From: Planctomycetota bacterium
GTDB lineage: Bacteria; Planctomycetota; Planctomycetia; Gemmatales; Gemmataceae
Length of the DNA: 64,000 nucleotides
Reading direction: 5' to 3'
NCBI GenBank assembly: GCA_021781415.1
Contig: JAJXWW010000052.1
Coordinates: 1-64,000 of the forward strand
The notes beneath the pieces were generated by a model. The model was given only the letters and a program-made list of their open reading frames with translations, ran no database searches and was not told the origin of the DNA. Shown in pieces: positions 53,102 through 61,736 of the stretch. The first letter of the stretch is position 1; the number at the start of each line of letters is the position of its first letter. The position numbers and the translations under genes are program-made.

Positions 53102-54094
53102 TTAACGACGATCGATGCCATGCTTCGCGGTCAGTGGCGAGGCCGCCGGACGCGGTTGACGGGAGCGCATCGGCGGCGCTTTGCGGACTCGCCGCGACAC
53201 GGGAGCGACCACCACCTTGGGCTTCGCGGGGGGTGGCTCGACGAATAGATGCGATAAGATCTTCAGTTCCACGGCCAAGAACAACAGCCCCAGCGGCATC
53301 ATCAACCAACCGCCTAAATCGTGAAAAAAGACATTGGCCGTGTCGCTATTGGTCGTCTCGTGAAGAATCCCCGTCGCCGTGATGCGCAGAATGTTCGAGA
53401 CGATGGCGATGGGAATGGCACTCGCGAGCAGAATCAGCTTATCGAGCCAGGGACGGCGTGCTATCAGAGCCATGGCCGCCGACAGAGCCGCGAACACCAT
53501 GAGCATGCGCAAGCCGCTGCACGCCTCCACGACGTTCAGTCGCGCTTCGTTCAACACGATGACGTTGCCTTCGGACAAGGCCGGCAGGCCGATAGTCTGC
53601 ATGAGAAAGGTGGCCACGGTGGTAGCCAAACTTTGCAGAGGGGCGGACAGAGCCGTGGAATAGCGATACGGCAGCGGGAGCATGAATGCCAGATAGAGAA
53701 TCGCCGGCCACGCCCACCGAAAGGCCGCCCACCCGCCCAACAGCCAGAAGGCCCCGGCCACACACGGCACGATGGCTAAGTAATCCAGCGATAGATAGAA
53801 CCAATAAACCCCGGCCAAACGCATGCCGAGGCCGAACGTCAACAACAGCGTGCCGAATATCAATCCCGGACGCAGTTCGGCGCGCCGCAAGTGATCCCGT
53901 CGCAGCCAGAGGAGGAACGCTGAAAACGCGGGTACCAGGAAGCCGTGCGAATACTGATCGTTGGTGCGCCAGACGTAAACGAGATCCGCCAGTGTGCTTC
54001 CGAAGGCCCACAAAAAGCAAACGGATACCAGCGCGACCGGCAAAAGCGAACGGATGGAAACACGCGAAGAAATAAGGTTCGTCGGAGACGTCAT
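53102..54094 (-). CDS. exosortase (transpeptidase-like membrane protease)
   Basis: A 330-residue membrane protein with about eight helices. The catalytic set of exosortases is present: Cys192 in VVEACSGLRML, Arg237 in SNILRITATG and His258 in FFHDLGGWLMM. Exosortases cut and probably transfer proteins that carry a C-terminal PEP-CTERM-like sorting signal, and are nearly always beside exopolysaccharide genes, as here. ATG 54094 has agggaaagg before it; the frame continues upstream to 54226 without support. The C-terminal 45 residues are a basic, proline-rich cytosolic tail. No PEP-CTERM substrate gene is seen in the window. First gene of the operon. Confidence 0.92.
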   Translation of the reverse strand: MTSPTNLISSRVSIRSLLPVALVSVCFLWAFGSTLADLVYVWRTNDQYSHGFLVPAFSAFLLWLRRDHLRRAELRPGLIFGTLLLTFGLGMRLAGVYWFYLSLDYLAIVPCVAGAFWLLGGWAAFRWAWPAILYLAFMLPLPYRYSTALSAPLQSLATTVATFLMQTIGLPALSEGNVIVLNEARLNVVEACSGLRMLMVFAALSAAMALIARRPWLDKLILLASAIPIAIVSNILRITATGILHETTNSDTANVFFHDLGGWLMMPLGLLFLAVELKILSHLFVEPPPAKPKVVVAPVSRRVRKAPPMRSRQPRPAASPLTAKHGIDRR

Positions 54095-54608
54095 GGCATC
54101 CTTTCCCTGGTGTCGCAGGCCGAATCGTTGAGAACCCATCGCTTCGACGGGTAAGCCGCAAGAAAATCTCGACATCCTTGCCGACGGACCTCGGAGGGCC
54201 GATCTTGCGATTTCACAACGAAACATACACTCGCTCGATCCTCCGATCGGCGGTGGCCGAATGGAGGAAGTTTACGGCGTGGGGCGATGTTACTGTCTTC
54301 GGGCAGTGCAAGTCAAGACGGGTTCGCAACCGTTGAAATAGGTAAAAGGCTGAGTTTGGGCTTAAAAAAGCGACTGTTTCATGCTTCGTCGGTTGGGCGC
54401 TCCGGGGCGCGAGTCACGATCGCGCAATCTGAGTCGTCGCCGTCGAATCGTTATTCTCCGCTTTATTGACATACCTTCTCACTCGGTGGACATCGAAAGA
54501 GAAAGTCTCTCGGATTTTCGGCGCAGGACACACGAACGCGCGTGTAGACTACTTTTGCCCTGCCGACCCCACAGCTCGACCAACAACGATGGATGCAACG
54601 GGTGGTAC
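54095..54608. other. divergent intergenic region of the exopolysaccharide operon and the subtilase gene
   Basis: About 510 bases that must contain the promoter of the long minus-strand operon and of the plus-strand peptidase gene. No gene is visible in it; the peptidase frame is open from 54381 but has no ribosome site there. I looked for a riboswitch or clear hairpin and found none. Confidence 0.5.
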
Positions 54609-56006
54609 ATGCGAACGATTCGCGTCGATCGGCGAACCGCACGAAATCAGGCTCGCCGCGGTTTTTTCCTTTCGTTGGTGTCTCTCCTCCTTATTGCCTC
54701 CCTCGGTTCGCTTTCGTTTCAAGCCGCGCGCTCTTCGGTTCCAGGCGGATACGGCGAACAAGATGCCTCGCTCAAGGGGACGGGTAGCGAGTCGGCGGAG
54801 CGGGTTCGCATCTTGGAGCGACTCGGCGTTTCCGCGTGGCATGCGCGGGGATGGCGCGGTCGAGGCATGAAGGTTGCGATTCTCGATTCGGGGTTTCACG
54901 GCTATCGAGAACATTTGGGAAAGGCGCTGCCGAAGTCGGTCTCCGTTCGTTCGTTCCGCTTCGACGGCAATCTCGAAGCGAAGGACAGTCAACACGGCAT
55001 CCTATGCGCCGAGGTCATTCACTCTCTCGCGCCGGAGGCCGACCTGTTATTGGCAAACTGGGAACCGGAGCATCCCCAACAATTTCTCGCCGCCGTGCGT
55101 TGGGCGCGCCGAGAGGGAGCGCGGATCGTCTCCTGTTCGATCATCATGCCGACTTGGAGCGATTGCGAGGGACGGGGCCGCGTTCACGACGAATTAACGC
55201 GCCTCCTCTCGCCAACGGGAGGAGAGGGACACGCTCTCTTTTTCGCCAGCGCCGGGAACACGGCTCAGCGTCATTGGAGCGGATCGTTCGAGGACGGCGG
55301 CGACGGGTATCACGTCTGGAAACGTGACGACGGCATCGCACTCACCGAAAATGTCATTCGACCGTGGGGCCGCGAGCGCGTATCGGTCGAATTGTGTTGT
55401 CCTAGTGGCGATCGCTACGAAGTATCGGTCCTCGACGCATCGACGAAGGAGGTCGTAACCGGAGCGACGAGCAGAGAAATCGGTGGAGCCAATTGCGCCG
55501 TGGCGGCCTTTATCCCTGAAACGGATCGTGAATATCGCGTGCGCGTTCATGCCTTGGGGAAGGCGAAAGGGAAGTTTCATCTCGTCGTCTTGGGGGGGAG
55601 TTTGTTACACGCTCGCTCGGTGGGAAGCATCCCCTTTCCCGGCGATGGAGCCGAGGTGATAGCCGTCGGGGCCGTCGATACTTTGGGTCGAAGACTGACC
55701 TACAGTTCCTGCGGCGCGAAGGGAGGCCCGATCAAACCCGACTTTGTAGCCACGGTTCCGTTTCCGAGCGGCTGGCGTTCGCGTCCCTTCGCCGGTACGT
55801 CCGCAGCCGCTCCGCAGGCGGGCGCGCTCGCCGCGCTGCTCTGGTCGCGCCATCCCGAATGGAAAGCCGAGCAAATCCGAGAGGCTCTCCAGAACGCCAC
55901 TCGGCCTTGCTCGGCAGATAGTGCAACCTGGGAGACCGGCCGCGGATTGATGCGTCTCCCCGAACCGACGACGCTCTCCAAACCGAGTCGATCCTTTGTA
56001 CCTTGA
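54609..56006 (+). CDS. exported subtilisin-like (S8) serine peptidase
   Basis: A 465-residue protein with a signal peptide (GFFLSLVSLLLIASLGSLSFQA). The S8 triad is present: Asp93 in VAILDSGF, His129 in DSQHGILCAE, Ser398 in FAGTSAAAPQAGALAALL; the oxyanion Asn is in FASAGNTA. Between His and Ser a beta-rich insertion of about 130 residues (RVSVELCCPSGDRYEVSVLDAS and following) looks like a PPC/jelly-roll-type insert. ATG 54609 fits the signal peptide and follows gggtgg. It is divergent from the exosortase operon and could process surface proteins, but this link is only positional. Confidence 0.85.
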   Translation: MRTIRVDRRTARNQARRGFFLSLVSLLLIASLGSLSFQAARSSVPGGYGEQDASLKGTGSESAERVRILERLGVSAWHARGWRGRGMKVAILDSGFHGYREHLGKALPKSVSVRSFRFDGNLEAKDSQHGILCAEVIHSLAPEADLLLANWEPEHPQQFLAAVRWARREGARIVSCSIIMPTWSDCEGRGRVHDELTRLLSPTGGEGHALFFASAGNTAQRHWSGSFEDGGDGYHVWKRDDGIALTENVIRPWGRERVSVELCCPSGDRYEVSVLDASTKEVVTGATSREIGGANCAVAAFIPETDREYRVRVHALGKAKGKFHLVVLGGSLLHARSVGSIPFPGDGAEVIAVGAVDTLGRRLTYSSCGAKGGPIKPDFVATVPFPSGWRSRPFAGTSAAAPQAGALAALLWSRHPEWKAEQIREALQNATRPCSADSATWETGRGLMRLPEPTTLSKPSRSFVP

Positions 56007-56041
56007 GGATCGAGATGCGCTGCGATCCTCTTCGTCGATCT

Positions 56042-56755
56042 CTAGCCCTTCTTGCGCTTCGTCGGCTGATCTTCGCCGGTTGCGGTCCACTGACGGCCGA
56101 TGGTGTCTAACGACGGCGGTTGGGGGACGCGGGGAACTTCCAGACCGAGTGCCTCGATTCGCTGTTCGCGAACCTTGGCCGTCTTCACGCCGAAAGCCTT
56201 GTCCCGTTCGGCGACGACCTTGTCGTCCTGTTGACCGTCGGCGGTCAGCGACCACATCAACAGCGGCTCGCCCATCGGCACCGGCGTCTTGGGATCGGGC
56301 CAGGTGTGCCAAGTCTTGCCCCAAGTCGTCAGCAGACCCTTCATGAACTTCATTTCGTCGTCCGGCGTCATCTCCGGAGCGATGAGGCCGCCGGCCAGCA
56401 CTTCGTAGGTGTGCGGATGCCAATACTTCTTTTCTTCGTCCGGCAAATTGCGGAATAGTCGATCCGAAATGATGTATTCGACGCCGAGGAGTCGCGCCTT
56501 GTTTCCCATCGCATCGTACAGTAGGCATTGGTGCATCTCTTCGCCTACCATGCCGCAGAAATGTTGCGTGATAATCTGGATCTTCGGGTCTTTCTTGGCG
56601 ACGTGAATGCCGCAAAAGTGGGCCGCATGATTGCCGAGCGGTGTCGCATTCTCTCCCTTGCGCGGGCGGCTATCGTGGGCTTCCGCCGCCGCGCCACAGA
56701 CCGTCAATCCCGTGCCCAAGACACCGAGACTCTCCAACAGTTCGCGTCGATTCAT
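56042..56755 (-). CDS. DUF1264 (oil-body-associated-protein-like) protein with Tat-like signal
   Basis: A 237-residue protein. The N-terminus MNRRELLESLGVLGTGLTVCGAAAEAH has a twin-arginine-like start (NRRELL) and an Ala-rich hydrophobic stretch, so export is likely. The body matches DUF1264/OBAP: HFCGMVGEEMHQCLLYDAMGNKARLLGVEYIISDRLFRNLPDEEKKYWHPHTYEVLAGGLIAPEM. The histidines and cysteines could bind metal. The family is found in plants (oil bodies) and bacteria; its chemistry is unknown. The C-terminus is lysine-rich. Convergent with the subtilase gene. Confidence 0.75.
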   Translation of the reverse strand: MNRRELLESLGVLGTGLTVCGAAAEAHDSRPRKGENATPLGNHAAHFCGIHVAKKDPKIQIITQHFCGMVGEEMHQCLLYDAMGNKARLLGVEYIISDRLFRNLPDEEKKYWHPHTYEVLAGGLIAPEMTPDDEMKFMKGLLTTWGKTWHTWPDPKTPVPMGEPLLMWSLTADGQQDDKVVAERDKAFGVKTAKVREQRIEALGLEVPRVPQPPSLDTIGRQWTATGEDQPTKRKKG

Positions 56756-56856
56756 CGTTGCTTGCTCCTTGGGAATCTCCTTCGAGCCGCGTTCCTTCGA
56801 GGGGGATTCCCTAGACCCGAAGGACGACGAGGAAAGGAAAGGTGAGAGCTTTCACT

Positions 56857-58521
56857 TCATTTTATAGCCGCGACTTGCTCCGGATGATGCAACCGATAGG
56901 TCGTGTAACCGCCGCCGAGATTCACGACATCGAAGCCTTTTTGCGCGAGAATCCGCGCGGCGAGATAGCCGCGCTGGCCGACTTGGCAATACGCCGCGAT
57001 CCGGCGCTCGCGCGGCATATCAGATAATCGAGATCGCAATTCATCGACGGGTATATTGACGGCGTTGGGCACATGGCCCACGGCGTATTCCTGCGACGTT
57101 CGCACGTCGAGGAGATACCAGGCGTCGGGACGCGCGGCCACCGTCTCCCAATCGCTTTGAGGATGATCGCCGCGCAGTAGTCCCGCGGCGACGAAGCCGG
57201 CCATGTTCACCGGATCCTTGGCCGAGCCGAATTGCGGAGCGTAGCACAATTCCATCTCTTCGAGATCGTAGACGGTCATTCCCGCTTGAATGGCGACGGC
57301 CAAAACGTCGATGCGCTTATCCACTCCCGCGCCGCCGACCGCCTGCGCTCCGAGCAATTGTCCCGTTTGCGGATCGAATAACACCTTGAGAGACATTGGC
57401 TGCGCACCGGGATAATAACCGGCGTGGTTCGCCGGATGGACGTACACCTTGCGATAGGGTTTGCCGAGCCTTTTAAGTGTCTTTTCTGCCGCGCCGGTGA
57501 GGGCGGCCACGCGGTCGAAGAAACCAACGATGGCCGTACCCTGCGTACCGCGATAGCGCGAACGCCTTCCGAAAATGTTGTCGGCGGCGATGCGCCCTTG
57601 ACGATTGGCGGGACCGGCCAGCGGAACTTGCGTTTTATCGCCGGTGACGAAATCGACGGTCTCGATGGCGTCGCCGACGGCGTAGATGTCGGGGTCCGAG
57701 GTTTGCAAGTATTCGTCGACCCGAATCCCGCCGCGTGGACCAACCTCGAGTCCGGCTTCGACGGCGAGTCGATTTTCGGGCCGAACGCCGATACCCACGA
57801 TCACCAATTGAGCCGTCAACGTCTCTCCGACGTTAAGGCGTAGCACCAATCCTTGTTCCGAAGGCGCGATCGCTTCGACCGTTTGTCCGAGCTGCACGAC
57901 GACACCCTTGGCGGTCAATTCCACGGCGAGTGGCGTCGTCATCTCCGCATCGAACGGCGGCAGGATTTGATTGGCCAATTCCAGTATCGTCGTCTTAATG
58001 CCCTGCCGCACCAATCCCTCGGCCAACTCCAGGCCGATGAACCCCGCGCCGACGATGACCGCTTCGCGGACGTTGGCGTTCAACGCCTGCTTGATGCGGT
58101 CGGTATCGCTCAAGTTGCGCAGCGTGTACACGCCGGGTTGATCGATGCCGGGAATGGGTGGTCGAAACGGCGCGGCCCCCGGCGCGAGGATCAATTTGTC
58201 GTAGGGTTGAGCGTACTCGCGGTCATCGTCCAAATCGTGAACGCGCACCGTCTTCGCCGCACGGTCGATTGACACCACGGAAGAACGAGTCCGCACGTCC
58301 AGCTTGAAACGCTGGCGCAGGCGTTCCGGCGTGACCACCAAGAGTTTGTCGCGCTGCGCGATCGTGCCGCCGATGTAATAAGGCAGTCCGCAATTGGCGA
58401 ACGATACGTCCGGGCCTCGCTCCAGAAGCACGATGTCGGCGTCTTCGGACAGACGCCGCGCTCGCGCCGCAGCAGACGCACCACCGGCCACGCCGCCGAT
58501 AATGACGAGTTTCATAGTCAT
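56857..58521 (-). CDS. CoA-disulfide reductase-like FAD/NAD(P) oxidoreductase with C-terminal rhodanese domain
   Basis: A 554-residue protein. It has FAD-binding VIIGGVAGGASAAARARRL, the single redox cysteine Cys44 in SFANCGLPYYIGG, NAD(P)-binding VIVGAGFIGLELAEGL, the YAVGDAIE FAD motif, and a C-terminal rhodanese domain with active Cys512 (AAYCQVGQRGY). This is the CoADR-Rhd type, which reduces CoA disulfide, CoA persulfide or polysulfide. Last gene of a sulfur operon behind an ArsR regulator and two rhodanese proteins. Cytosolic. ATG 58521 or ATG 58515 are both possible starts. Confidence 0.88.
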   Translation of the reverse strand: MTMKLVIIGGVAGGASAAARARRLSEDADIVLLERGPDVSFANCGLPYYIGGTIAQRDKLLVVTPERLRQRFKLDVRTRSSVVSIDRAAKTVRVHDLDDDREYAQPYDKLILAPGAAPFRPPIPGIDQPGVYTLRNLSDTDRIKQALNANVREAVIVGAGFIGLELAEGLVRQGIKTTILELANQILPPFDAEMTTPLAVELTAKGVVVQLGQTVEAIAPSEQGLVLRLNVGETLTAQLVIVGIGVRPENRLAVEAGLEVGPRGGIRVDEYLQTSDPDIYAVGDAIETVDFVTGDKTQVPLAGPANRQGRIAADNIFGRRSRYRGTQGTAIVGFFDRVAALTGAAEKTLKRLGKPYRKVYVHPANHAGYYPGAQPMSLKVLFDPQTGQLLGAQAVGGAGVDKRIDVLAVAIQAGMTVYDLEEMELCYAPQFGSAKDPVNMAGFVAAGLLRGDHPQSDWETVAARPDAWYLLDVRTSQEYAVGHVPNAVNIPVDELRSRLSDMPRERRIAAYCQVGQRGYLAARILAQKGFDVVNLGGGYTTYRLHHPEQVAAIK

Positions 58522-58549
58522 TTACTCCATAACATCCGGCGATCCGCCT

Positions 58550-58580
58550 GGAGATCGGGAGTCCTCGACTCCCGATCTCC
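58550..58580. repeat. 14-bp hairpin between sulfur-operon genes
   Basis: ggagatcgggagtc (58550-58563), loop ctc, gactcccgatctcc (58567-58580): a perfect stem. It lies between the small rhodanese gene and the oxidoreductase gene on the minus strand. With no T-run it may attenuate or protect transcripts rather than terminate. Confidence 0.7.
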
Positions 58581-58587
58581 GGGGAGG

Positions 58588-59001
58588 TCATTTGGACGCG
58601 GCGGTGAAACCTTCTTTGAGCAGAGCCATGAAACCGGATTTGAGCGGGCGAACGTCGTAGCCGTTCTTCTTCAAAATGTCTGCGGCAGCAAGGCAGCGAC
58701 GACCGGAAGCACAATGGCAATAGATGATTTTGCCCTTGGGCAGCACGCGCGCCAAATCGTCGGCTTTTGCATTGCGCAACGAACTGAGTGCAAGGAACTT
58801 GGCGTCGCGGAGATGGCCGTCGTCCCATTCGGCTTTTTCGCGGACATCGAGCAACACCGCTTTATTGTCGGCGACGGCTTTCTTAATCGTCTCCGTCGAG
58901 TCTTTGGTATGTTCGGCGGCCAAACCGGGGACCGCGGCGCAGCCGATACCCAGCACCGTCAACAGACCGCACAACCATCGCGTCGAAATCAAACCTTTCA
59001 T
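58588..59001 (-). CDS. exported rhodanese-like protein
   Basis: A 137-residue protein with a signal peptide (WLCGLLTVLGIGCAAVPGLAA; GIGC is a weak lipobox candidate). It has a single rhodanese domain: VLLDVREKAEWDDGHLRDAKFLAL and active-site loop YCHCASGRRC. Rhodaneses carry sulfane sulfur on this cysteine. A periplasmic rhodanese next to a membrane-linked one and a persulfide reductase suggests handling of incoming sulfane sulfur. ATG 59001 follows gaggaggaggat, a strong ribosome site; the frame is open upstream to 59274, where it would overlap the next gene. Confidence 0.85.
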   Translation of the reverse strand: MKGLISTRWLCGLLTVLGIGCAAVPGLAAEHTKDSTETIKKAVADNKAVLLDVREKAEWDDGHLRDAKFLALSSLRNAKADDLARVLPKGKIIYCHCASGRRCLAAADILKKNGYDVRPLKSGFMALLKEGFTAASK

Positions 59002-59078
59002 CGAATCCTCCTCCTCAATTGAGCTGCCCAGGCCGACACCCGCGTCCGGCAGATTCGGGCAACGTCTTCGTTCGGGTT

Positions 59079-59678
59079 TCATGGACCAACCGCGACCGGG
59101 TTTGCGCACGGCGCGCATTGCGAGTCGGGGATCGGGGCGTTGGTTCGCGGCGCTCGATTCCACGGCATGTACGACAACATCATCCCCATGGCGCAGGAGT
59201 CGGTTATTCCCGAATACAACACGCCCAGACCCACCGCCCCCGCCAACAACAGAAAGATCGAATGCACCCACCATGCGAGAACCGATCCCAAAACCACCAA
59301 GATTCCAATGGAGATGCGCACCTGTCGCTCAATCGAGATCGCCTTCTTGCCGCGCACCACCGGCAGACCGCACTCGGCCCAGGCAAGCGTGCCGCCTTCC
59401 ACATTGACGACTTTCACGATCCCCGATGCCAACAATTTTTCGCACGCTTGCTTGCCGCGCATGCCCGAACGGCAAATAACGTAGATCGGTTCCTCGGCGC
59501 GTCCCGCTCGTTCGCGGATCAAGACGGCGGGATCGAGGTCGCTCAAGGGTATGTTCCGAGCGAAAGGAACGTGCATCTCGCGGAACTCGGCGGGAGTGCG
59601 AACGTCGATCAATTCGACGTTCTTGCCGCTGCCGCGCAGCCGTTCGAGTTCGCGCGATCGGATGACGACAACTTCCAT
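59079..59678 (-). CDS. rhodanese-like protein with C-terminal DUF2892 membrane part
   Basis: A 199-residue protein. Residues about 1-110 form a rhodanese domain (VELIDVRTPAEFREMHVPFARNIPL, active loop VICRSGMRGKQAC). Two membrane segments follow (SIGILVVLGSVLAWW, FLLLAGAVGLGVLYSGI) in the DUF2892 pattern, with cysteine-containing ITDSCAMGMML. Such fusions are typical of sulfide/persulfide stress operons with an ArsR repressor, as here. The catalytic domain should face the cytosol. First structural gene after the regulator, 61 bases downstream. Confidence 0.85.
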   Translation of the reverse strand: MEVVVIRSRELERLRGSGKNVELIDVRTPAEFREMHVPFARNIPLSDLDPAVLIRERAGRAEEPIYVICRSGMRGKQACEKLLASGIVKVVNVEGGTLAWAECGLPVVRGKKAISIERQVRISIGILVVLGSVLAWWVHSIFLLLAGAVGLGVLYSGITDSCAMGMMLSYMPWNRAPRTNAPIPDSQCAPCANPVAVGP

Positions 59679-59739
59679 GTGTTGATCTCCAAAAAAAATC
59701 GAGGGCGAAGCATGAGACTGGACTCATGGGGCGAGAGGC

Positions 59740-60063
59740 TTATTCGCTCTCGGAATCCGCGAACCGCTCGCGGATGCAGGATAGGAAGCCGTTGAGGCAC
59801 GGTTCCGTGATGGCGTAGTAAATGTTGCGCCCCTCGCGTTGAGGAGCGAGCATCCCACAGCGCTGCATCAAACGCAAATGGCTGGAGGCGATGTTGCTGG
59901 GCACGCCGCACGCCTCGGCTATCTCGCCGACGGTGTAGCGATCCGTCATCAACATTTCGACGATGCGCAGCCGATGCGGATGGGCGAGCGTTTTCAAACA
60001 CTCCGCCGCCCGTGTCAGACAAGACAGTTCGATCCAATCGGGCTTCAATGTCTTCGTCGTCAT
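59740..60063 (-). CDS. ArsR/SmtB-family transcriptional repressor
   Basis: A 107-residue winged-helix protein: LKTLAHPHRLRIVEMLMTDRYTVGEIAEACGVPSNIASSHLRLMQRCGMLAPQREGRNIYYAI. It has six cysteines (15, 22, 52, 69, 89, 96). No arsenic-type CVC motif, so it is more like the BigR/SqrR group, which senses persulfides through a cysteine pair and controls rhodanese and sulfide-oxidising genes. That fits its operon. It probably binds the repeated tcgacat/gacatgtc sites in its own promoter and comes off when the cysteines are oxidised. Which cysteines matter is not clear. Confidence 0.85.
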   Translation of the reverse strand: MTTKTLKPDWIELSCLTRAAECLKTLAHPHRLRIVEMLMTDRYTVGEIAEACGVPSNIASSHLRLMQRCGMLAPQREGRNIYYAITEPCLNGFLSCIRERFADSESE

Positions 60064-60082
60064 GTTTTGCTCCTCTTTCTAA

Positions 60083-60110
60083 AATATATCTCGACATCTC
60101 GACATGTCAA
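60083..60110 (-). promoter_or_regulatory. promoter and likely operator of the sulfur operon
   Basis: On the minus strand TTGACA (plus 60105-60110) and TATATT (plus 60083-60088) are separated by 16 bases, close to the sigma-70 consensus. The spacer contains two direct tcgacat units (plus 60091-60097 and 60099-60105) and the palindrome gacatgtc (60101-60108), good sites for a dimeric ArsR repressor. The ribosome site gaggag follows before the regulator ATG at 60063. Confidence 0.75.
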
Positions 60111-60302
60111 GATTAAGATAACATTGGACGATGTTTCGGATGGAGCGATACTTCGATTGGCGTCGAGCGAGCGAGTGGGGAGGGAATAGGCGGGCTACGA
60201 CCGAAAAGAGCGATTTTGTCAATTGAACGAGTCGATAGGTCGATTTTTGAGGAAGAGCCGGAGTCTAGGTTTGAGATGTCGTTCGTGCAAGGAGAGCGAA
60301 AG

Positions 60303-61694
60303 ATGAAAAGATGCGGAAAGAAAATGGATTGCAGAGAATGGGCGCTCTTCCTTTGCCTGTTTTGCATCGCCGCAGATTCATCCGCCAAGGACGAACTACC
60401 GTCGCCGCGAGCGGAGAACGAGCCTGCACCCGAATTGAACCTGATGCAAACCATCGACTTGGCGTTTCGGTCGAATCCCGATTTGCGCGCGGCGCGCGAG
60501 CGGGTGCGCATTGCCGACGCCCTCATCGCTAGCGCTCGCGCCGAGTTTTATCCCAAACTGGGCGTATCCGAGAACTTCGTCGAGACGAATACACCCGCGA
60601 ATGTTTTTATGTATCTTTTGAATCAAGGCCGATTCAGCTTCAACCGCGACTTCAATCATCCCGGATTCATCGATAACTTCTTGACGCAAACGTCGGTCGA
60701 TCAACCGCTGTATGCAGGCGGGCGGTTGCGCTCGCGCCGACAAGCGGCGGAATCGGAGCAACTGGCCAGCAAGTATTCGCTCCGCGCCGCCCAGAACGAA
60801 TTGGTGTTCCACGTCGCCGAGGCGTATTATCGCCTCATCCAAGCGCGCAACTTGGCACAGGTGCGTCAAGCTACGGTGGATTTGGTTCAGCGCCAATTGC
60901 AAGTGGTTCAGACGCGCTTCAAAGCCGGAACGGCGGTGCGCTCGGACGTTTTGTCGTTGGAAGTGCGCATGGCCGAGGCGCGCGAGGCACTCATCACGGC
61001 GACGAATCAGCTCGAATTATCGTGGGCGATCCTGGAGAACGTCATGGGCGCGCGTCTGCCGCGCATGAATCTGCCCTCGCGTCTGCCGCCCGCGCCGTGG
61101 ACGGACCACATCGACAATGTGGAGAACGCTGTCGCTCAAGCGGTTCGCCAACGGCCGGAAGTCGGGGCGATGAATGGCCAACGCCAAGCCGCTGTCGCCA
61201 ACATCGAGGCGGCGCGGGCCGGCAATCGTCCGTCGGTCAATCTCTTCGGCAATTACTCTCTGTGGTCTCCGAATTTGTACAACGGCACGAATAATCTGTT
61301 CGTCGGCTTGGGGGCGAGTTTGAATCTTTTCGATGGCGGCCGGACCCGCAGCGCGGTGCAGGCGGCTCAGGCTCGCGTTGCCGAGTTGGCCGCCAAGCAG
61401 GAGCGGTTGCTTTTGGACATCGAATTGGAAGTGCGCCGCGCCTATCTGGCGCTCTCTGACGCACAAGGGCGCTTTCAAGTAACCGAACAAGCCGTGGCGC
61501 AAGCGGCGGAGAGTTATCGGGAGATCGGCGTTCGCTACGAGGGGCAAGCGGCTACCATCACCCAGTTCATCGACGCGCAGTCGGCTCTGACCTCCGCCGA
61601 GGTGCGGCGAACCACGGCGCAAGCCGACGTCGAAATATCGCGGGCCAATCTCGAACGGGCCGTGGGCCGCGTCGCCGAGGTGCTGGGTAAGTGA
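60303..61694 (+). CDS. TolC-family outer membrane efflux protein
   Basis: A 463-residue protein with a signal peptide (WALFLCLFCIAADSSA). It has the two repeated OEP halves of TolC proteins: LNLMQTIDLAFRSNPDLRAARERVRIADA, QTSVDQPLYAGGRLRSRRQAAESEQ, and the second half GLGASLNLFDGGRTRSAVQAAQARVAELAAKQ with long helices. It forms the outer-membrane channel of a tripartite pump whose adaptor and RND subunits follow. ATG 60303 has an aaggagag site; the frame is open from 60216, but the upstream part lacks a signal peptide. 42 bases separate it from the adaptor gene. Confidence 0.88.
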   Translation: MKRCGKKMDCREWALFLCLFCIAADSSAKDELPSPRAENEPAPELNLMQTIDLAFRSNPDLRAARERVRIADALIASARAEFYPKLGVSENFVETNTPANVFMYLLNQGRFSFNRDFNHPGFIDNFLTQTSVDQPLYAGGRLRSRRQAAESEQLASKYSLRAAQNELVFHVAEAYYRLIQARNLAQVRQATVDLVQRQLQVVQTRFKAGTAVRSDVLSLEVRMAEAREALITATNQLELSWAILENVMGARLPRMNLPSRLPPAPWTDHIDNVENAVAQAVRQRPEVGAMNGQRQAAVANIEAARAGNRPSVNLFGNYSLWSPNLYNGTNNLFVGLGASLNLFDGGRTRSAVQAAQARVAELAAKQERLLLDIELEVRRAYLALSDAQGRFQVTEQAVAQAAESYREIGVRYEGQAATITQFIDAQSALTSAEVRRTTAQADVEISRANLERAVGRVAEVLGK

Positions 61695-61736
61695 GTTAAA
61701 TGCGATCTTCTATTGCACCAAAAGAGGAGTCGTGCC

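Noticed and set aside
54095-54608. possible riboswitch or sRNA before the exosortase operon
   Set aside because: No GEMM-like core, no strong hairpin and no terminator could be found by eye.
53102-56006. PEP-CTERM sorting signal on the neighbouring subtilase
   Set aside because: Its C-terminus ends without a PEP motif, hydrophobic helix and basic tail, so it is not an exosortase substrate.
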